Source: Deltaproteobacteria bacterium
GTDB lineage: Bacteria > Myxococcota_A > UBA9042 > DTJE01
Assembly: GCA_029555025.1 (NCBI GenBank)
Contig: JAKPTZ010000030.1
Coordinates: 88,219 to 152,218 of the forward strand
Direction: 5' to 3'
Length of the DNA: 64,000 nt
Both the position numbers and the translations under genes were made by a program. The notes under the pieces were generated by a model that saw only the letters and a program-made list of their open reading frames with translations, did no database searches and was not told where the DNA came from. Below are positions 1 through 9,603 of the stretch, in pieces (position 1 is the first letter of the stretch; every line of letters begins with the position of its first letter).

Positions 1-54
1 CGGGCGCTTGCCCCGCTGATTGCCCGTATTTCGGACAGGGGTTGGGCGGGATGA
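1..54 (+). CDS. C-terminal end of an upstream gene (partial)
   Basis: The first reading frame is open from the window edge to a TGA at 52-54 and encodes only about 17 residues (ending in DRGWAG). Its stop overlaps the ATG of the next gene as ATGA, the typical sign of a translationally coupled upstream gene. The fragment is too short to name a family. The overlap also supports ATG 51 as the start of the following radical-SAM gene. Confidence 0.5.
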   Translation, partial: RALAPLIARISDRGWAG

Positions 55-1043
55 GTCGGGAACTGCTGCTTTCAACCGAGGCCGACAGGCGCGTTCAAGC
101 CCTGTACGCCATGCTTTCCCCATGCCGCCTCTGTCCCAGGCGATGCGGAGTTGACAGGCTTGCCGGGGAAGTCGGTTTCTGTGGAACCGCCGGGGCCGTG
201 GTCTCCGCCGCTACCGCGCATTTCGGCGAGGAGCCTGGAATTTCAGGAACGGGCGGATCGGGAACGGTCTTCTTCTCGGGATGCAATCTTCGGTGCATCT
301 ATTGCCAGAATCATCAGATAAGCCAGGGTGTCGCAAGCTCCACCCCGTGGTCCAGGTCGGATGATACGCCACGACTGGCCGCGACCATGCTCTCGCTTCA
401 GGCCCGCGGTTGCGGCAACATCAATCTGGTCACCCCGTCGCACGTGGTGCCGATGGCCGTCGATGCGCTGGTTCTGGCGGCAAGGTCGGGTCTTCGGATA
501 CCGGTCGTCTGGAACTCGTCCGGATACGACTGCGTCGAAGTTCTGCGGCTGCTCGAGGGCGTCGTGGATGTCTGGCTTCCGGATCTCAGGTACTCGGACG
601 GGTGGGCTGCGTCCGAGTGTTCCTCCGCGCCTGACTACGTCGATGTGGCGCACGCGGCCCTGCTCGAAATGGCGCGTCAGGTCGGAACTGAACCGATCAT
701 GGGTCCGGAAGGTTATCTTCTGCGTGGAATGATTATCAGGCTTCTTGTTCTCCCGAACGACATGGCGGGGGTCAGGGAATCACTGGACTTCATCCTTGAA
801 CACATCGGGTCGGATGCCCGTGTCGCACTGATGTCGCAGTACTTCCCGTCGCACCTTGCCCCGGGAAACGATCTGCTTTCCCGGCGACCGACCCCGGCCG
901 AGTATCTCCGGGCGGTGAATCATGCAGAGCGCCTTGGATTCAGGCACGCGCTTGTCCAGGAGATGGAGGCCGCCGATTTCTATCGTCCGGATTTCAACCT
1001 CAAGGCCGAACCGTTCGCCGACGCCGACCGGTTCACGAAGTAA
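51..1043 (+). CDS. Radical SAM protein of the PflA-like COG1313 family
   Basis: This 330-residue protein has two cysteine clusters. An N-terminal set at about C25, C28, C32 and C44 (CRLCPRRC, then GFCG) precedes the radical-SAM motif C78-x3-C82-x2-C85 (CNLRCIYC), which would hold a 4Fe-4S cluster and S-adenosylmethionine. Both are typical of the COG1313 (PflX-like) group related to pyruvate formate-lyase activases. The substrate of this group is not established, and no glycyl-radical enzyme is visible beside it. ATG 51 is preferred to the in-frame TTG at 42 because it overlaps the upstream stop as ATGA and has a GGACAGGGG stretch ahead of it. The family call is firm; the function is open. Confidence 0.85.
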   Translation: MSRELLLSTEADRRVQALYAMLSPCRLCPRRCGVDRLAGEVGFCGTAGAVVSAATAHFGEEPGISGTGGSGTVFFSGCNLRCIYCQNHQISQGVASSTPWSRSDDTPRLAATMLSLQARGCGNINLVTPSHVVPMAVDALVLAARSGLRIPVVWNSSGYDCVEVLRLLEGVVDVWLPDLRYSDGWAASECSSAPDYVDVAHAALLEMARQVGTEPIMGPEGYLLRGMIIRLLVLPNDMAGVRESLDFILEHIGSDARVALMSQYFPSHLAPGNDLLSRRPTPAEYLRAVNHAERLGFRHALVQEMEAADFYRPDFNLKAEPFADADRFTK

Positions 1044-1129
1044 ACAGCCCGTCGGCCGTTTTCTTATTCGCCCCCTTTCCCGATGAAAGTAGTATCCTCG
1101 CACGTTGCCGGAAACGGACCGGGAGCTTC

Positions 1130-2542
1130 ATGCACGGACTTCCTTCAGATCTGGCCGGCCTCCAGGCGCGAGCGGCCGACATTTCCCGCAGGCATCCGGG
1201 CATGGGCTCGGTGCGCGTTCTCGATGTATTCGAGCCGTCCGGCGGCGGTCAGGTCGTCAGGTTCCAGCTCGACAACGGACTGCAGGTGATCCTGTGGCCG
1301 GATCATTCAGCGCCCCTGGTGTCGTTCCAGACATGGTTCAAGGTCGGAACCGTCAACGAATGCGGGTTCAAGAACGGCATTGCCCACCTTTTCGAACACC
1401 TGATGTTCAAGGGAACCGAGCGATACCCCCACCGGTGTTTCGATAAACTGCTTGAAGAGGCGGGGGCCCAGAACAACGCCGCAACCTGGCTCGACTGGAC
1501 GTTCTATTACGAGAATCTGCCATCGGAAGCCCTTGATCTTGCTTTTGATCTTGAATCCGATCGGATGGTCAACGTCGTAATTGATTCGAAGGAACTCGAT
1601 TCCGAGCGCGACGTCGTGCTGAGTGAAAGAAGATACCGGGTCGACAATGACCCGGACGGGGAAATGGAGGAAGCGCTTTTTGCTTCGCTTTTCCCGAATC
1701 ATCCTTATGGCACGCCGACCCTTGGCACCGCCGACGCAATAGAGTCCATCAACCTGTCCGACTGCCGTGGTTTCTATCGCAGCTTCTACCAGCCGTCGAA
1801 CGCGATTCTCGTGATCGTCGGCGACTGCACGTACGAGCGCGCGGTGGAACTCAGCCTGACAAGGTACGGCATGATCCCCGGCTCCCCGGCCATCGAGTCG
1901 CCGGTTCCCCCGTTTCTTCCACCTCGCGCAGGCACCAGTGAACTCGCGCTGGATGTCAACTCCGAGCGCATGAGGATTGGCTGGGTAACCGTTCCGGCCG
2001 GAGATCGGGTGGCGGTCGCGCTGGACGTGGCAAACGAGATTCTCTTTGCCAACGAATCCTCGCGTGTTTTCAAGCGCCTGATTGACGATCTTCCCCTTGC
2101 GTCCGACGTGGACGGCACTTCCGAGCCGATGCGGCTTGCGGGAACCTTCATCGTGGATGTGATCATCAACGAGGGCGAAAAGGCCGAGGATGCCCTGTCG
2201 CTTGTTCTTGAAGAGATCGACAGGTTCGGCAGGGACGGCCCATCGGCCGCCGAGCTTGCCAGGGCCTGCAATCACCTCGAGGCGTCCTTCCTGAGATCGA
2301 TGATCACGGTCGGCTCCCGGGCGACCCAGCTTGGCATCTGGCATGTCACCACCGGGGATTACAGGCAACTGTTCACCTTCGTGGATGATGTCAGGGCCGT
2401 GGATGCCGAGTCGGTCAGGAAGGCCGTCGCCGATTACCTGGTGCCTGGTCTTGCCGTGACGATACTGGGGCGTCCCTCGACCTGGCCTCACGGCGTCGTT
2501 CCCCTTGAAGCCGCAGGGGCGGAAACGGAGGTCGGCCGATGA
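1130..2542 (+). CDS. M16 family zinc metallopeptidase, catalytic subunit
   Basis: The protein has 470 residues and the inverted zinc motif of the pitrilysin/M16 family, HLFEH at residues 86-90. A downstream glutamate in VVLSERR (E166) lies 76 residues after the motif, as expected for the third zinc ligand. H86, E89, H90 and E166 are all present, so it should be an active zinc peptidase. The next gene overlaps it by ATGA and encodes the family partner without a zinc site, matching two-gene M16B peptidases that work as a heterodimer. A GGGAG site lies about six bases before the ATG. No clear signal peptide is seen, so the compartment is uncertain. Confidence 0.9.
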   Translation: MHGLPSDLAGLQARAADISRRHPGMGSVRVLDVFEPSGGGQVVRFQLDNGLQVILWPDHSAPLVSFQTWFKVGTVNECGFKNGIAHLFEHLMFKGTERYPHRCFDKLLEEAGAQNNAATWLDWTFYYENLPSEALDLAFDLESDRMVNVVIDSKELDSERDVVLSERRYRVDNDPDGEMEEALFASLFPNHPYGTPTLGTADAIESINLSDCRGFYRSFYQPSNAILVIVGDCTYERAVELSLTRYGMIPGSPAIESPVPPFLPPRAGTSELALDVNSERMRIGWVTVPAGDRVAVALDVANEILFANESSRVFKRLIDDLPLASDVDGTSEPMRLAGTFIVDVIINEGEKAEDALSLVLEEIDRFGRDGPSAAELARACNHLEASFLRSMITVGSRATQLGIWHVTTGDYRQLFTFVDDVRAVDAESVRKAVADYLVPGLAVTILGRPSTWPHGVVPLEAAGAETEVGR

Positions 2543-3846
2543 CCAGAGGGTACGTGCCGGCCTCGGATGCGCCGTGCCTGATTCACATGGAAGACAACCG
2601 CTTCCCGCTGGTGTTTTTTGAAGTACTGGTGTTTGGCGGTTCATACGACGATCCGCCGGGACTTGAAGGGCTTGCCGATCTGACAGCCCTGAACCTGCTC
2701 CGGGGCACCACCAGGCGATCCCACGCGGAAGTCATGGATGGTTTCAACGACCTTGGCGCCTCCGTGGATGTCACTTCGCATCGCGAGTACATCTCGATTT
2801 CGGGTGATTTCATGCCCCGGTGCATGGAACCCTTCACGTCGCTTCTGTGCGAGGTTCTTTCCCGACCGGCCTTCCCGGTTCAGGAATTCAGGAAGGAACG
2901 GGCCCTGGCGCTGGAGGACATCAGGAATCTGGTCAATGACGACGCCGAACTGGCAAGGCAGCATTTTCACAGGTACATCTATGGGGATCGTCTTGACGGG
3001 CGCCCTTCCAGCGGATGGTTCAGGACGGTGTCCAAAATATCCGTCCAGGACTGTCGGGATTTTTATCAGGGGCACTTTGTTTCGGGAAATGTCGCCGTTG
3101 TCCTGGCGGGGGCGATTTCCAGGGAACTCGCCGACGATTTCGCATCCAGGGTTGTCGGCTCCCTTCGAACCGGCCCTTCGGCGGTTCCGCCGGAGGTCGA
3201 CGATTCACCGGTCAACGGTGGAAGGATCCTTATAGTCGACAAACCAGGCCGCAACCAGGCTCAGGTCGTGATGGGGCACCCCTCGGCCGGCTGGAACTGC
3301 CCCGATCTTTTTGCCCTTCTGGTCGGCAACACGGCCTTCGGGGGGACGTTCACATCCCGGCTGGTCGACGAGATTCGCGAGAAGAGGGGCTGGAGCTATG
3401 GTGTTTCGTCCAGCATCTTCGCGGGAAGAACCAGTGGAACCCTGATGATGCGCTTCTTCCCGGAAAACAGGGATCTGGCACCGGCTATCGAACTGGTAGA
3501 AAAGTTGTTTTCTTCAACAGCTTTCGGCGGTCTTTCCGCGGACGAGGTGGATGCGGCGCGCAAGTACCTGATAAGGCAGTATCCTTTCCGGATCGAGACG
3601 GTCAGGAAGCGTGCGGACGAACTGGTCGCGGATCTGGTTTTCGGTCGTCCTGCGGGCGTCATGTCAAGGTTTGTGGAACTGGTGTCGAGTCAGGACGGGC
3701 AAGCCGTGAACCAGTCGCTCGGGCGCCACTTCAGGCCGGCCGACCTTTCTACGGTTCTTGTCGGGACGGCGGCGGAAATCAGGCGGGATCTGGTCGCGCT
3801 GGCCGGTGCCGGTTCCGTTGACACCGTTGATTACAGGAGCGAATGA
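2539..3846 (+). CDS. M16 family peptidase-like protein, non-catalytic partner
   Basis: At 435 residues it is similar in size to the preceding M16 peptidase and starts inside its stop codon. Where the zinc motif should be (near residues 40-57, GLADLTALNLLRG) there is no HxxEH, so it cannot bind zinc in the usual way. It keeps the RGWSYGV segment near residues 280-290, the R/Y pair that in M16B partner subunits contacts the substrate chain. The pair therefore resembles an alpha/beta processing-peptidase type heterodimer. The 3' end lies close to mfd, suggesting one transcript. The substrate cannot be read from the sequence. Confidence 0.85.
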   Translation: MTRGYVPASDAPCLIHMEDNRFPLVFFEVLVFGGSYDDPPGLEGLADLTALNLLRGTTRRSHAEVMDGFNDLGASVDVTSHREYISISGDFMPRCMEPFTSLLCEVLSRPAFPVQEFRKERALALEDIRNLVNDDAELARQHFHRYIYGDRLDGRPSSGWFRTVSKISVQDCRDFYQGHFVSGNVAVVLAGAISRELADDFASRVVGSLRTGPSAVPPEVDDSPVNGGRILIVDKPGRNQAQVVMGHPSAGWNCPDLFALLVGNTAFGGTFTSRLVDEIREKRGWSYGVSSSIFAGRTSGTLMMRFFPENRDLAPAIELVEKLFSSTAFGGLSADEVDAARKYLIRQYPFRIETVRKRADELVADLVFGRPAGVMSRFVELVSSQDGQAVNQSLGRHFRPADLSTVLVGTAAEIRRDLVALAGAGSVDTVDYRSE

Positions 3847-3883
3847 AGCCCCGGCCGACGGCGGGGGTCCGATTCCGTTGCAG

Positions 3884-6800
3884 ATGGAAGATTTTTCGGT
3901 TGCAGGCGTAAGGCTCCCTTCAGACCTGTCGGAACTCCTGGCGGGGCGGACTCGGGCCGCCGCGGTCGCCAGCCATGAACATGCCGCCGTCATCGCCGCG
4001 CTTGTCGGCTCGGCCGCGCGGCGCCCCGTCTTTCTCGTTGCCCCCGATCAGGCCGCGGTGGAACGGATTTCCGGCCTTGCAAGATACCTTGTCGAGTTCG
4101 GTCCCGAGCCATTCGATTTTCCGCGATGGCCATCCGGACTTCAGTCTCCGTATGAGCAGGTGGTCGAAAGTCCTTTTGTCGCCGCGGCAAGGCTTGGCGC
4201 GCTCGCCACTTGTTCCCTGGCCGAGACGCCCTTCCTGCTTGCGCTTGACGCCGCAAGGGCGTCTGCCAGGGTCATTCCATTCGCCTCCTTTTCCGATGGG
4301 CTCTTTCAGGTTCAGGTCGGTCGTCCCCTCAACGTGGAGGAAGTCGTCGGGCTGCTTGCCAGGGCCGGCTACCGTCGAGTGTCCTCGGTGGTGGAGCCGG
4401 GGGAGTTCTCGATCAGGAATGCCGTGCTTGACGTCTTTTCGCCATTTCACGACGAGCCGTTCAGGGCCGAGGTTGATTACGACGAAGTCGAGACCCTTCG
4501 CTTCTTTGACCCGGCTTCCCAGAGAACGCGTCGGACGGTGGATCACGTCTGGATTGTGCCGGCATGGGATGTTCCATGTTCCGAGGCGGCGTTCAGGGAT
4601 GCGGCGATTTCACTTCGGGACGCCGCCGCCGCAGGCGGAGTATCGACGACGGTGGCCGGCGCAATCGAGTTCCAGCTTTCCCAGGGCCGCACCCCGCCGG
4701 GATTTCCCGGCATGCTGCCATTCCTGTATCCGGAGATGGAACTTCCGGTCGATTATGTCGGCGACGACGTCGCCGTCATTGTCGTCGATCCCGAAGGATG
4801 CAGGCGCAGCGCGAACGAGGCCCTCGATGCGCTGGCGGAAGCGAGGAACGCGGCGCTTGAGGGCAGCACCGCCTTGCTGGAGCCGGGTGAAAGGCCCGGA
4901 ATGATGCGCCCGCTGGCAGCCGAACCGGATCGGCTTGCGGTCGGCGGGGATGCATTGCTTCAAAGACTTCTTTCGCATCCGTCCGCGATGATCCTGGAGG
5001 TTTCCCCGGAAGGTGGCATCCTGGGGCCTTCCCACAGGCTTGGTTCATCGGTCGATCTTGTTGTATGCACGGCCGCGGACGTCCCGGTGGCCGAGCGTGT
5101 TGCCGCGCTGCGGAAGATTGCATCCGAACTGGTCGAGACCGGCGACTCCCTTCTGCTGGTCGCCCCTTCCGAAGGCGAGGCGCGCCGCGTCTCCCAGATT
5201 CTTGAGACCGGCGGCCTGGCAACCGAGGAGGCTTCAAGCTTCGGCCTTGCCGCCCTTCTTGCGGCCAGGGCGGGTATCAGGGTCGGCAGTGGAAGGATCA
5301 GGCTTCCATTCGGCCTGGAGTCGTGGGGCGTATTCGTGATGCCTTCCGAGGCCGTGTTCGGCGTCAAGGATGTCTTGACACGACGTCAGCAGGAACGCCG
5401 CAATATTAAGAAAATTCAGGAGTTCCGTGAGCTTTCCCGCGGGGATATGGTCATTCACCGTGATCACGGAATGGGTGTGTTCGAAGGGATGATGGACGTC
5501 ACCGTCGATGGCGTCGTTTCCGAATGCCTGCTCCTGAGCTACAGGGGGGGGGATCGCCTTTATGTACCTGTTGACCGGGCGAACCTGCTGGAAAAGTATA
5601 CCCCGCCTTCCGAAGGTCAGTCCAGGCAGCTTGATCGTCTTGGAACCCAGGCATGGGCCGCCAGAAAGAAGCAGGCGCGCAGCGCCGCCCGGGACATCGC
5701 GGACAATCTTCGCAAGCTGTACGCAAGGAGGATGGCATCGACCGCTCCATCCATGTCGGCCCCGGATGCCGAGTTCCGCGAGTTCGAGGCGACTTTCCAG
5801 TGGGAGACCACGCCGGATCAGGACAAGGCGATCGCGGAAATCCTTGAGGATCTGCAGAACCGTACGCCCATGGATCGGCTTGTCTGCGGCGATGTCGGTT
5901 TCGGCAAGACCGAGGTAGCCATCAGGGCCGCTTTCAAGGCCATTTCGGACGGATACCAGGTTGCGGTTCTTGTGCCGACGACGATTCTTGCCGAACAGCA
6001 CAGGCTGACGTTCGCCGCCAGGTTCCGGAATACCCCGGCAGTCATTGAATCGATAAGCCGCTTCAAGAGCCCGCGCGAGATCAGGCAGACACTTCAGGCG
6101 CTTCGAACCGGCGGAATCGACGTTATTGTTGGTACGCACCGTCTGCTGTCGGCCGACGTGCAGTTCATGAATCTTGGCCTGCTGATAATCGATGAAGAGC
6201 AGAGATTTGGCGTTGCCCACAAGGAACGGCTTCGGGAGATGGCCGCCGGAGTCCACACGATGTCGCTTACCGCCACGCCGATTCCCAGGACGCTCCACAT
6301 GGCCCTTTCGGGAATTCGCGAGCTCTCGCTGATCACGACTCCCCCCAGGGATCGCCTGGCCGTGAGGACGTTCGTCGCACGGTCGGGAATGGGACTGATA
6401 CGGTCCGCGATTCTGCGGGAGACGGCGCGCGGCGGCCAGGTGTTTGTCGTGCACAACCGGGTCGAGGACATACACGAACTTGCCGCCTCGATATCGGTGG
6501 CAGTGCCCGAGGCCAGGATCTGCGTCGGCCACGGGCAGATGTCGGGCCAGGAACTTGAGGCCGTGATGTCCGGTTTCGTCAGGGGCGATTTCGACGTGCT
6601 CGTCGCGACAACCATCGTCGAGTCAGGCCTGGACATCGGAACCGCCAACACGATTATCATCCACGATGCCGACAGGCTTGGCCTTGCCCAGCTTTATCAA
6701 CTTCGTGGACGGGTCGGCCGATCCAGCGAGCAGGCATGGTGTTACCTGCTTGTCCGGGATCCCGGTCGATTGAGCGGCGAGGCGCGGATGCGGATCGAGG

Positions 6801-7441
6801 CAATCGAGAGGTTCAGCGAGCTGGCAAGCGGATTCAACGTTGCCAGCATGGATCTGGCGATTCGAGGAAGCGGGGAGATCCTCGGCGCCGAGCAGTCCGG
6901 CCATCTGGAGTCGGTTGGCGAGGAGATGTTCCTGGAAATGGTTCGCGAGGCTATGGATGAGCTTTCAGGTGAGGACTCAGGTGAGAAGCCCGAAGTCGAC
7001 ATGAAGGTCGATGTCGAGGCAAGGCTTCCGGCCCAGTACCTGCCGGACGAGAAGTTGAGGCTTCGCTTTTACAGGAGGCTCTCATCAGCGTCCGAGCCAT
7101 CCGACGTCGATGCAATTGCCGCAGAACTGGCCGATCGATTCGGGCCGCTTCCCGACCAGGCCCGGAATCTTGTCGCAATCCTCAGGTTGAAGATCGTTGC
7201 CGCCGCGGTCGGCCTGGTCGCGCTCGCAATCAGAGGGGACGACCTGAACATGGCGGTCGGCGGCGGAGGTGCCGGGACACTGGCATCGATTGCCGCCGCA
7301 TTCGAGTCGGCAGGTTTCGTCAGGGAACCGGGCAGAATCGTCGAGCGTGTCCGATTCGTCTTCCCGGGGGCTGCCGGCGCACGCATGGCCGGCATATCGC
7401 GTGTCGAGATGGTTGAAATGGTTCTTGGCCGGCTGGTTTGA
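3884..7441 (+). CDS. mfd: Transcription-repair coupling factor Mfd
   Basis: Mfd is the translocase that removes stalled RNA polymerase at DNA lesions and recruits UvrA. The 1185-residue protein has the family order: an N-terminal UvrB-like region, an RNA-polymerase-interacting CarD-like domain starting near residue 515 (RGDMVIHRDHG), a superfamily 2 helicase core with Walker A GFGKTE near residue 670 and a DEEQ box (IIDEEQRFG) near 770, a second helicase domain (DIGTANTIIIHDAD, QLRGRVGR), and the C-terminal TRCF domain. The frame is open back to 3758, but that overlaps the preceding gene; ATG 3884 is chosen, with TTG 3878 after GGCGGGGG an alternative. It sits in a five-gene run with two peptidases and two chaperones. 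Confidence 0.95.
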   Translation: MEDFSVAGVRLPSDLSELLAGRTRAAAVASHEHAAVIAALVGSAARRPVFLVAPDQAAVERISGLARYLVEFGPEPFDFPRWPSGLQSPYEQVVESPFVAAARLGALATCSLAETPFLLALDAARASARVIPFASFSDGLFQVQVGRPLNVEEVVGLLARAGYRRVSSVVEPGEFSIRNAVLDVFSPFHDEPFRAEVDYDEVETLRFFDPASQRTRRTVDHVWIVPAWDVPCSEAAFRDAAISLRDAAAAGGVSTTVAGAIEFQLSQGRTPPGFPGMLPFLYPEMELPVDYVGDDVAVIVVDPEGCRRSANEALDALAEARNAALEGSTALLEPGERPGMMRPLAAEPDRLAVGGDALLQRLLSHPSAMILEVSPEGGILGPSHRLGSSVDLVVCTAADVPVAERVAALRKIASELVETGDSLLLVAPSEGEARRVSQILETGGLATEEASSFGLAALLAARAGIRVGSGRIRLPFGLESWGVFVMPSEAVFGVKDVLTRRQQERRNIKKIQEFRELSRGDMVIHRDHGMGVFEGMMDVTVDGVVSECLLLSYRGGDRLYVPVDRANLLEKYTPPSEGQSRQLDRLGTQAWAARKKQARSAARDIADNLRKLYARRMASTAPSMSAPDAEFREFEATFQWETTPDQDKAIAEILEDLQNRTPMDRLVCGDVGFGKTEVAIRAAFKAISDGYQVAVLVPTTILAEQHRLTFAARFRNTPAVIESISRFKSPREIRQTLQALRTGGIDVIVGTHRLLSADVQFMNLGLLIIDEEQRFGVAHKERLREMAAGVHTMSLTATPIPRTLHMALSGIRELSLITTPPRDRLAVRTFVARSGMGLIRSAILRETARGGQVFVVHNRVEDIHELAASISVAVPEARICVGHGQMSGQELEAVMSGFVRGDFDVLVATTIVESGLDIGTANTIIIHDADRLGLAQLYQLRGRVGRSSEQAWCYLLVRDPGRLSGEARMRIEAIERFSELASGFNVASMDLAIRGSGEILGAEQSGHLESVGEEMFLEMVREAMDELSGEDSGEKPEVDMKVDVEARLPAQYLPDEKLRLRFYRRLSSASEPSDVDAIAAELADRFGPLPDQARNLVAILRLKIVAAAVGLVALAIRGDDLNMAVGGGGAGTLASIAAAFESAGFVREPGRIVERVRFVFPGAAGARMAGISRVEMVEMVLGRLV

Positions 7442-7503
7442 TTGGGTGCTCGTTGTGGGTTAACATTCGGCCTGGCCGGTGGTCTGGCGGGAACCTGGAC
7501 ATC

Positions 7504-8523
7504 ATGAATATCAACTGGAACAAGTCAATCGCGGTTATCGGGCCGGTGGTCTGCATCATCGCGGCTTCCGGATGCAGGCCCGAGCGGAATCTTTCAGAGT
7601 CGGTTGAGGCCGTGAGAAGCAAGGTTTCGACGCGCTCCGGGGAACGTGTCGATTCACCGGTGGTGGCCACGATCGGGGATCGGGAGATCCGGTTCGACGA
7701 GGTTGTCGCGAACCTCGACTCGTTGCCGGTATTCGTCAGGATGAGGTACAAGTCGCCGGAACGTCGCCTGGAATTCCTGGAAGCCTTTGTCGAGTTCCAG
7801 GTTCTGGCCCTTGCTGCGGCCGCCGAAGGCCTTGGATCCGATCCGAAGGTGGTCGATGTCCTGAAAAGGGATCTGGCGTCGCGCTATCTGATCGAGAATT
7901 TCGATCTGAAGCAGAGGACCACAGACATTTCCGAAGACGTCATAAGGGAGTTCTACGACTCCCATCCGTGGCTTTTTTCGCACCCTGCCCAGAATCATGT
8001 TTTCAGGATTCTGTGCAGTGACCGGGCCCAGGCCGCCAAAGTGGCCTACAGGGTTCGATCTCTTGTGGAATCGGCAACCGGCGACCCGCTTGACGTGTTC
8101 AGGGAACATGTCGCCAGGTCTTCCGTTGATCCCGCGGCGTTCAGGACGTCGGGCGACATCGGCATTTATCCGTCCGCGGGCGGATCTTCCGCGTCCGTTC
8201 CGGTTCAGGTCGCGGCGGCCGCCGAGGCGCTTGACACGCTTCATCAGGTGTCCGACCCCGTCGAGGCGCCCGATGGCTGGTCGGTTCTGTTTCTGGCGCG
8301 CCAGATACCGCCGGTATCGAAGGACATCGACCAGGCCAGGGCCGAGATCGCAGGAATGATTCTTGACGCCCGCAGGCTGGAGGCAAGGCGCGCCCTGGCC
8401 GATTCACTGATTCGTCCGCTGAAGGAGTCCGGTTCGCTGGTGGTGAACCACGAACTGTTGTCCGATCTGGCTGCGGCCGATATTGCTGCCCGGAAGAGTC
8501 CGGGTCCGGAGAAGTCCAGGTGA
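7504..8523 (+). CDS. SurA/PpiC-like lipoprotein chaperone
   Basis: This 339-residue protein starts with a lipoprotein signal: a hydrophobic core ending in AASGC, with C24 as the likely lipidated residue. It continues with VVATIGDREIRFDEV, a segment typical of the N-terminal chaperone domain of SurA, PpiD and PrsA proteins. The following region (roughly residues 165-270) is parvulin-like but poorly conserved, so isomerase activity is doubtful. The next gene, a clearer SurA homologue, starts at a GTG overlapping this stop, so the two are translated together and probably assist outer-membrane protein folding. ATG 7504 is chosen because it places the signal peptide at the N-terminus; the frame extends upstream to 7438 without one. 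Confidence 0.75.
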   Translation: MNINWNKSIAVIGPVVCIIAASGCRPERNLSESVEAVRSKVSTRSGERVDSPVVATIGDREIRFDEVVANLDSLPVFVRMRYKSPERRLEFLEAFVEFQVLALAAAAEGLGSDPKVVDVLKRDLASRYLIENFDLKQRTTDISEDVIREFYDSHPWLFSHPAQNHVFRILCSDRAQAAKVAYRVRSLVESATGDPLDVFREHVARSSVDPAAFRTSGDIGIYPSAGGSSASVPVQVAAAAEALDTLHQVSDPVEAPDGWSVLFLARQIPPVSKDIDQARAEIAGMILDARRLEARRALADSLIRPLKESGSLVVNHELLSDLAAADIAARKSPGPEKSR

Positions 8524-9587
8524 GTATCAACAAGAGTGCCGTTCTGCTGTTTGCCGCCGCCCTGGCCATTTCCTTTTCGGCTGTCGGCCTTGAGCAGGCG
8601 GCCGAAGGTTCGAAGGCCGCGTCCCAGGGCTTCGTTGTCGATACCGTCGTTGCCACTGTGGGAACCGACGTGATCACGCAGTATGACGTCAAGAAGCGGA
8701 TGCAGATTACATCGACGCCTCTGGCCTCCATCATGGCCGGCGGCACCGGGATGGAGGACGAGTCGGCCCAGTTCAAGCAGGCCCTTGACGACCTGATTTC
8801 CGACATGCTCGTGCTGAAGGAGGCGCGCAAGTCCGGTATCACTGTTCCCAGGGAAGAGGTCGATGCCCATGTCGATCAGTTGAAGAAGAGGAACAACTGG
8901 ACCGATTCCGATTTTGCCGTCGCCGTGGGGATGCTTGGTTTCGAGGGAGTCGATGCGTATCGTGCCCATGCGTCCAACGAGCTGCTGAAGTCAAAGGTGC
9001 TGCGCATGAAGATTGGCGGAAGGATTTCGGTCTCAGACCGCGAGGTGCAGGAAATCTTCGACGCCAGGTATGAGGGCGGCAAGACCGAGGAGGAGATCCA
9101 CCTTGCGCACATCGCAATCCCCATTCCGGACGATGTGACGGACGACGGTATCAAGGATTTGCTGCGGCAGGCATCCGAAATCCGGAAGATTGCCGCCCGG
9201 GGCGACAAGCCGTTCGATGAACTTGCACGGACATTCGGGCGCGATTCAACTGCGGCCAGGGGCGGCGATGTCGGCTGGTTCCCGGTCGGGCGCCTTCAGC
9301 CCTCCCTGGAGGAGGCGGCTTTCGGGCTGCGCGACGGCGAGATTTCGGATGTGGTTCAGTCCAGCTTCGGCTTTCACATCCTGACGGTGCTCGAGCGCAG
9401 GAGGGTGCCGCTTCGTGACGCCGACGAGGCACGGCGGCGCATCAAATGGGAGCTTTCCGAAGTCGCGTTCCAGAAAGGATACAAGGATTTCGTGATGGAA
9501 CTCAGGCGCAGCGCGCGGATCAACGTGATGAGCGCAGTCGCCAGGCCGGCCGCGACGGACGGGAAGGCTTCGCCGGACAGGCAGTGA
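8520..9587 (+). CDS. SurA-like periplasmic peptidyl-prolyl cis-trans isomerase
   Basis: The protein (355 residues) has a cleavable signal peptide and a SurA-type N-terminal domain that begins with VVATVGTDVITQYDV. One parvulin (rotamase) domain follows at about residues 190-300, with characteristic segments HLAHIAIP, GGDVGWFPVGRL and SSFGFHILTV. SurA proteins escort outer-membrane barrel proteins through the periplasm. E. coli SurA has two parvulin domains and is longer; only one is visible here, as in many non-enterobacterial homologues. The GTG start overlaps the upstream stop (GTGA), so it is coupled to the PpiC-like lipoprotein gene. It is the last gene of the plus-strand run and converges with the MATE gene. 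Confidence 0.88.
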   Translation: MSINKSAVLLFAAALAISFSAVGLEQAAEGSKAASQGFVVDTVVATVGTDVITQYDVKKRMQITSTPLASIMAGGTGMEDESAQFKQALDDLISDMLVLKEARKSGITVPREEVDAHVDQLKKRNNWTDSDFAVAVGMLGFEGVDAYRAHASNELLKSKVLRMKIGGRISVSDREVQEIFDARYEGGKTEEEIHLAHIAIPIPDDVTDDGIKDLLRQASEIRKIAARGDKPFDELARTFGRDSTAARGGDVGWFPVGRLQPSLEEAAFGLRDGEISDVVQSSFGFHILTVLERRRVPLRDADEARRRIKWELSEVAFQKGYKDFVMELRRSARINVMSAVARPAATDGKASPDRQ

Positions 9588-9603
9588 CGTCACCGCAATT
9601 CGA

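Noticed and set aside
5234..6532. Minus-strand open frame of 432 codons inside mfd
   Set aside because: Antisense shadow of the helicase region of mfd.
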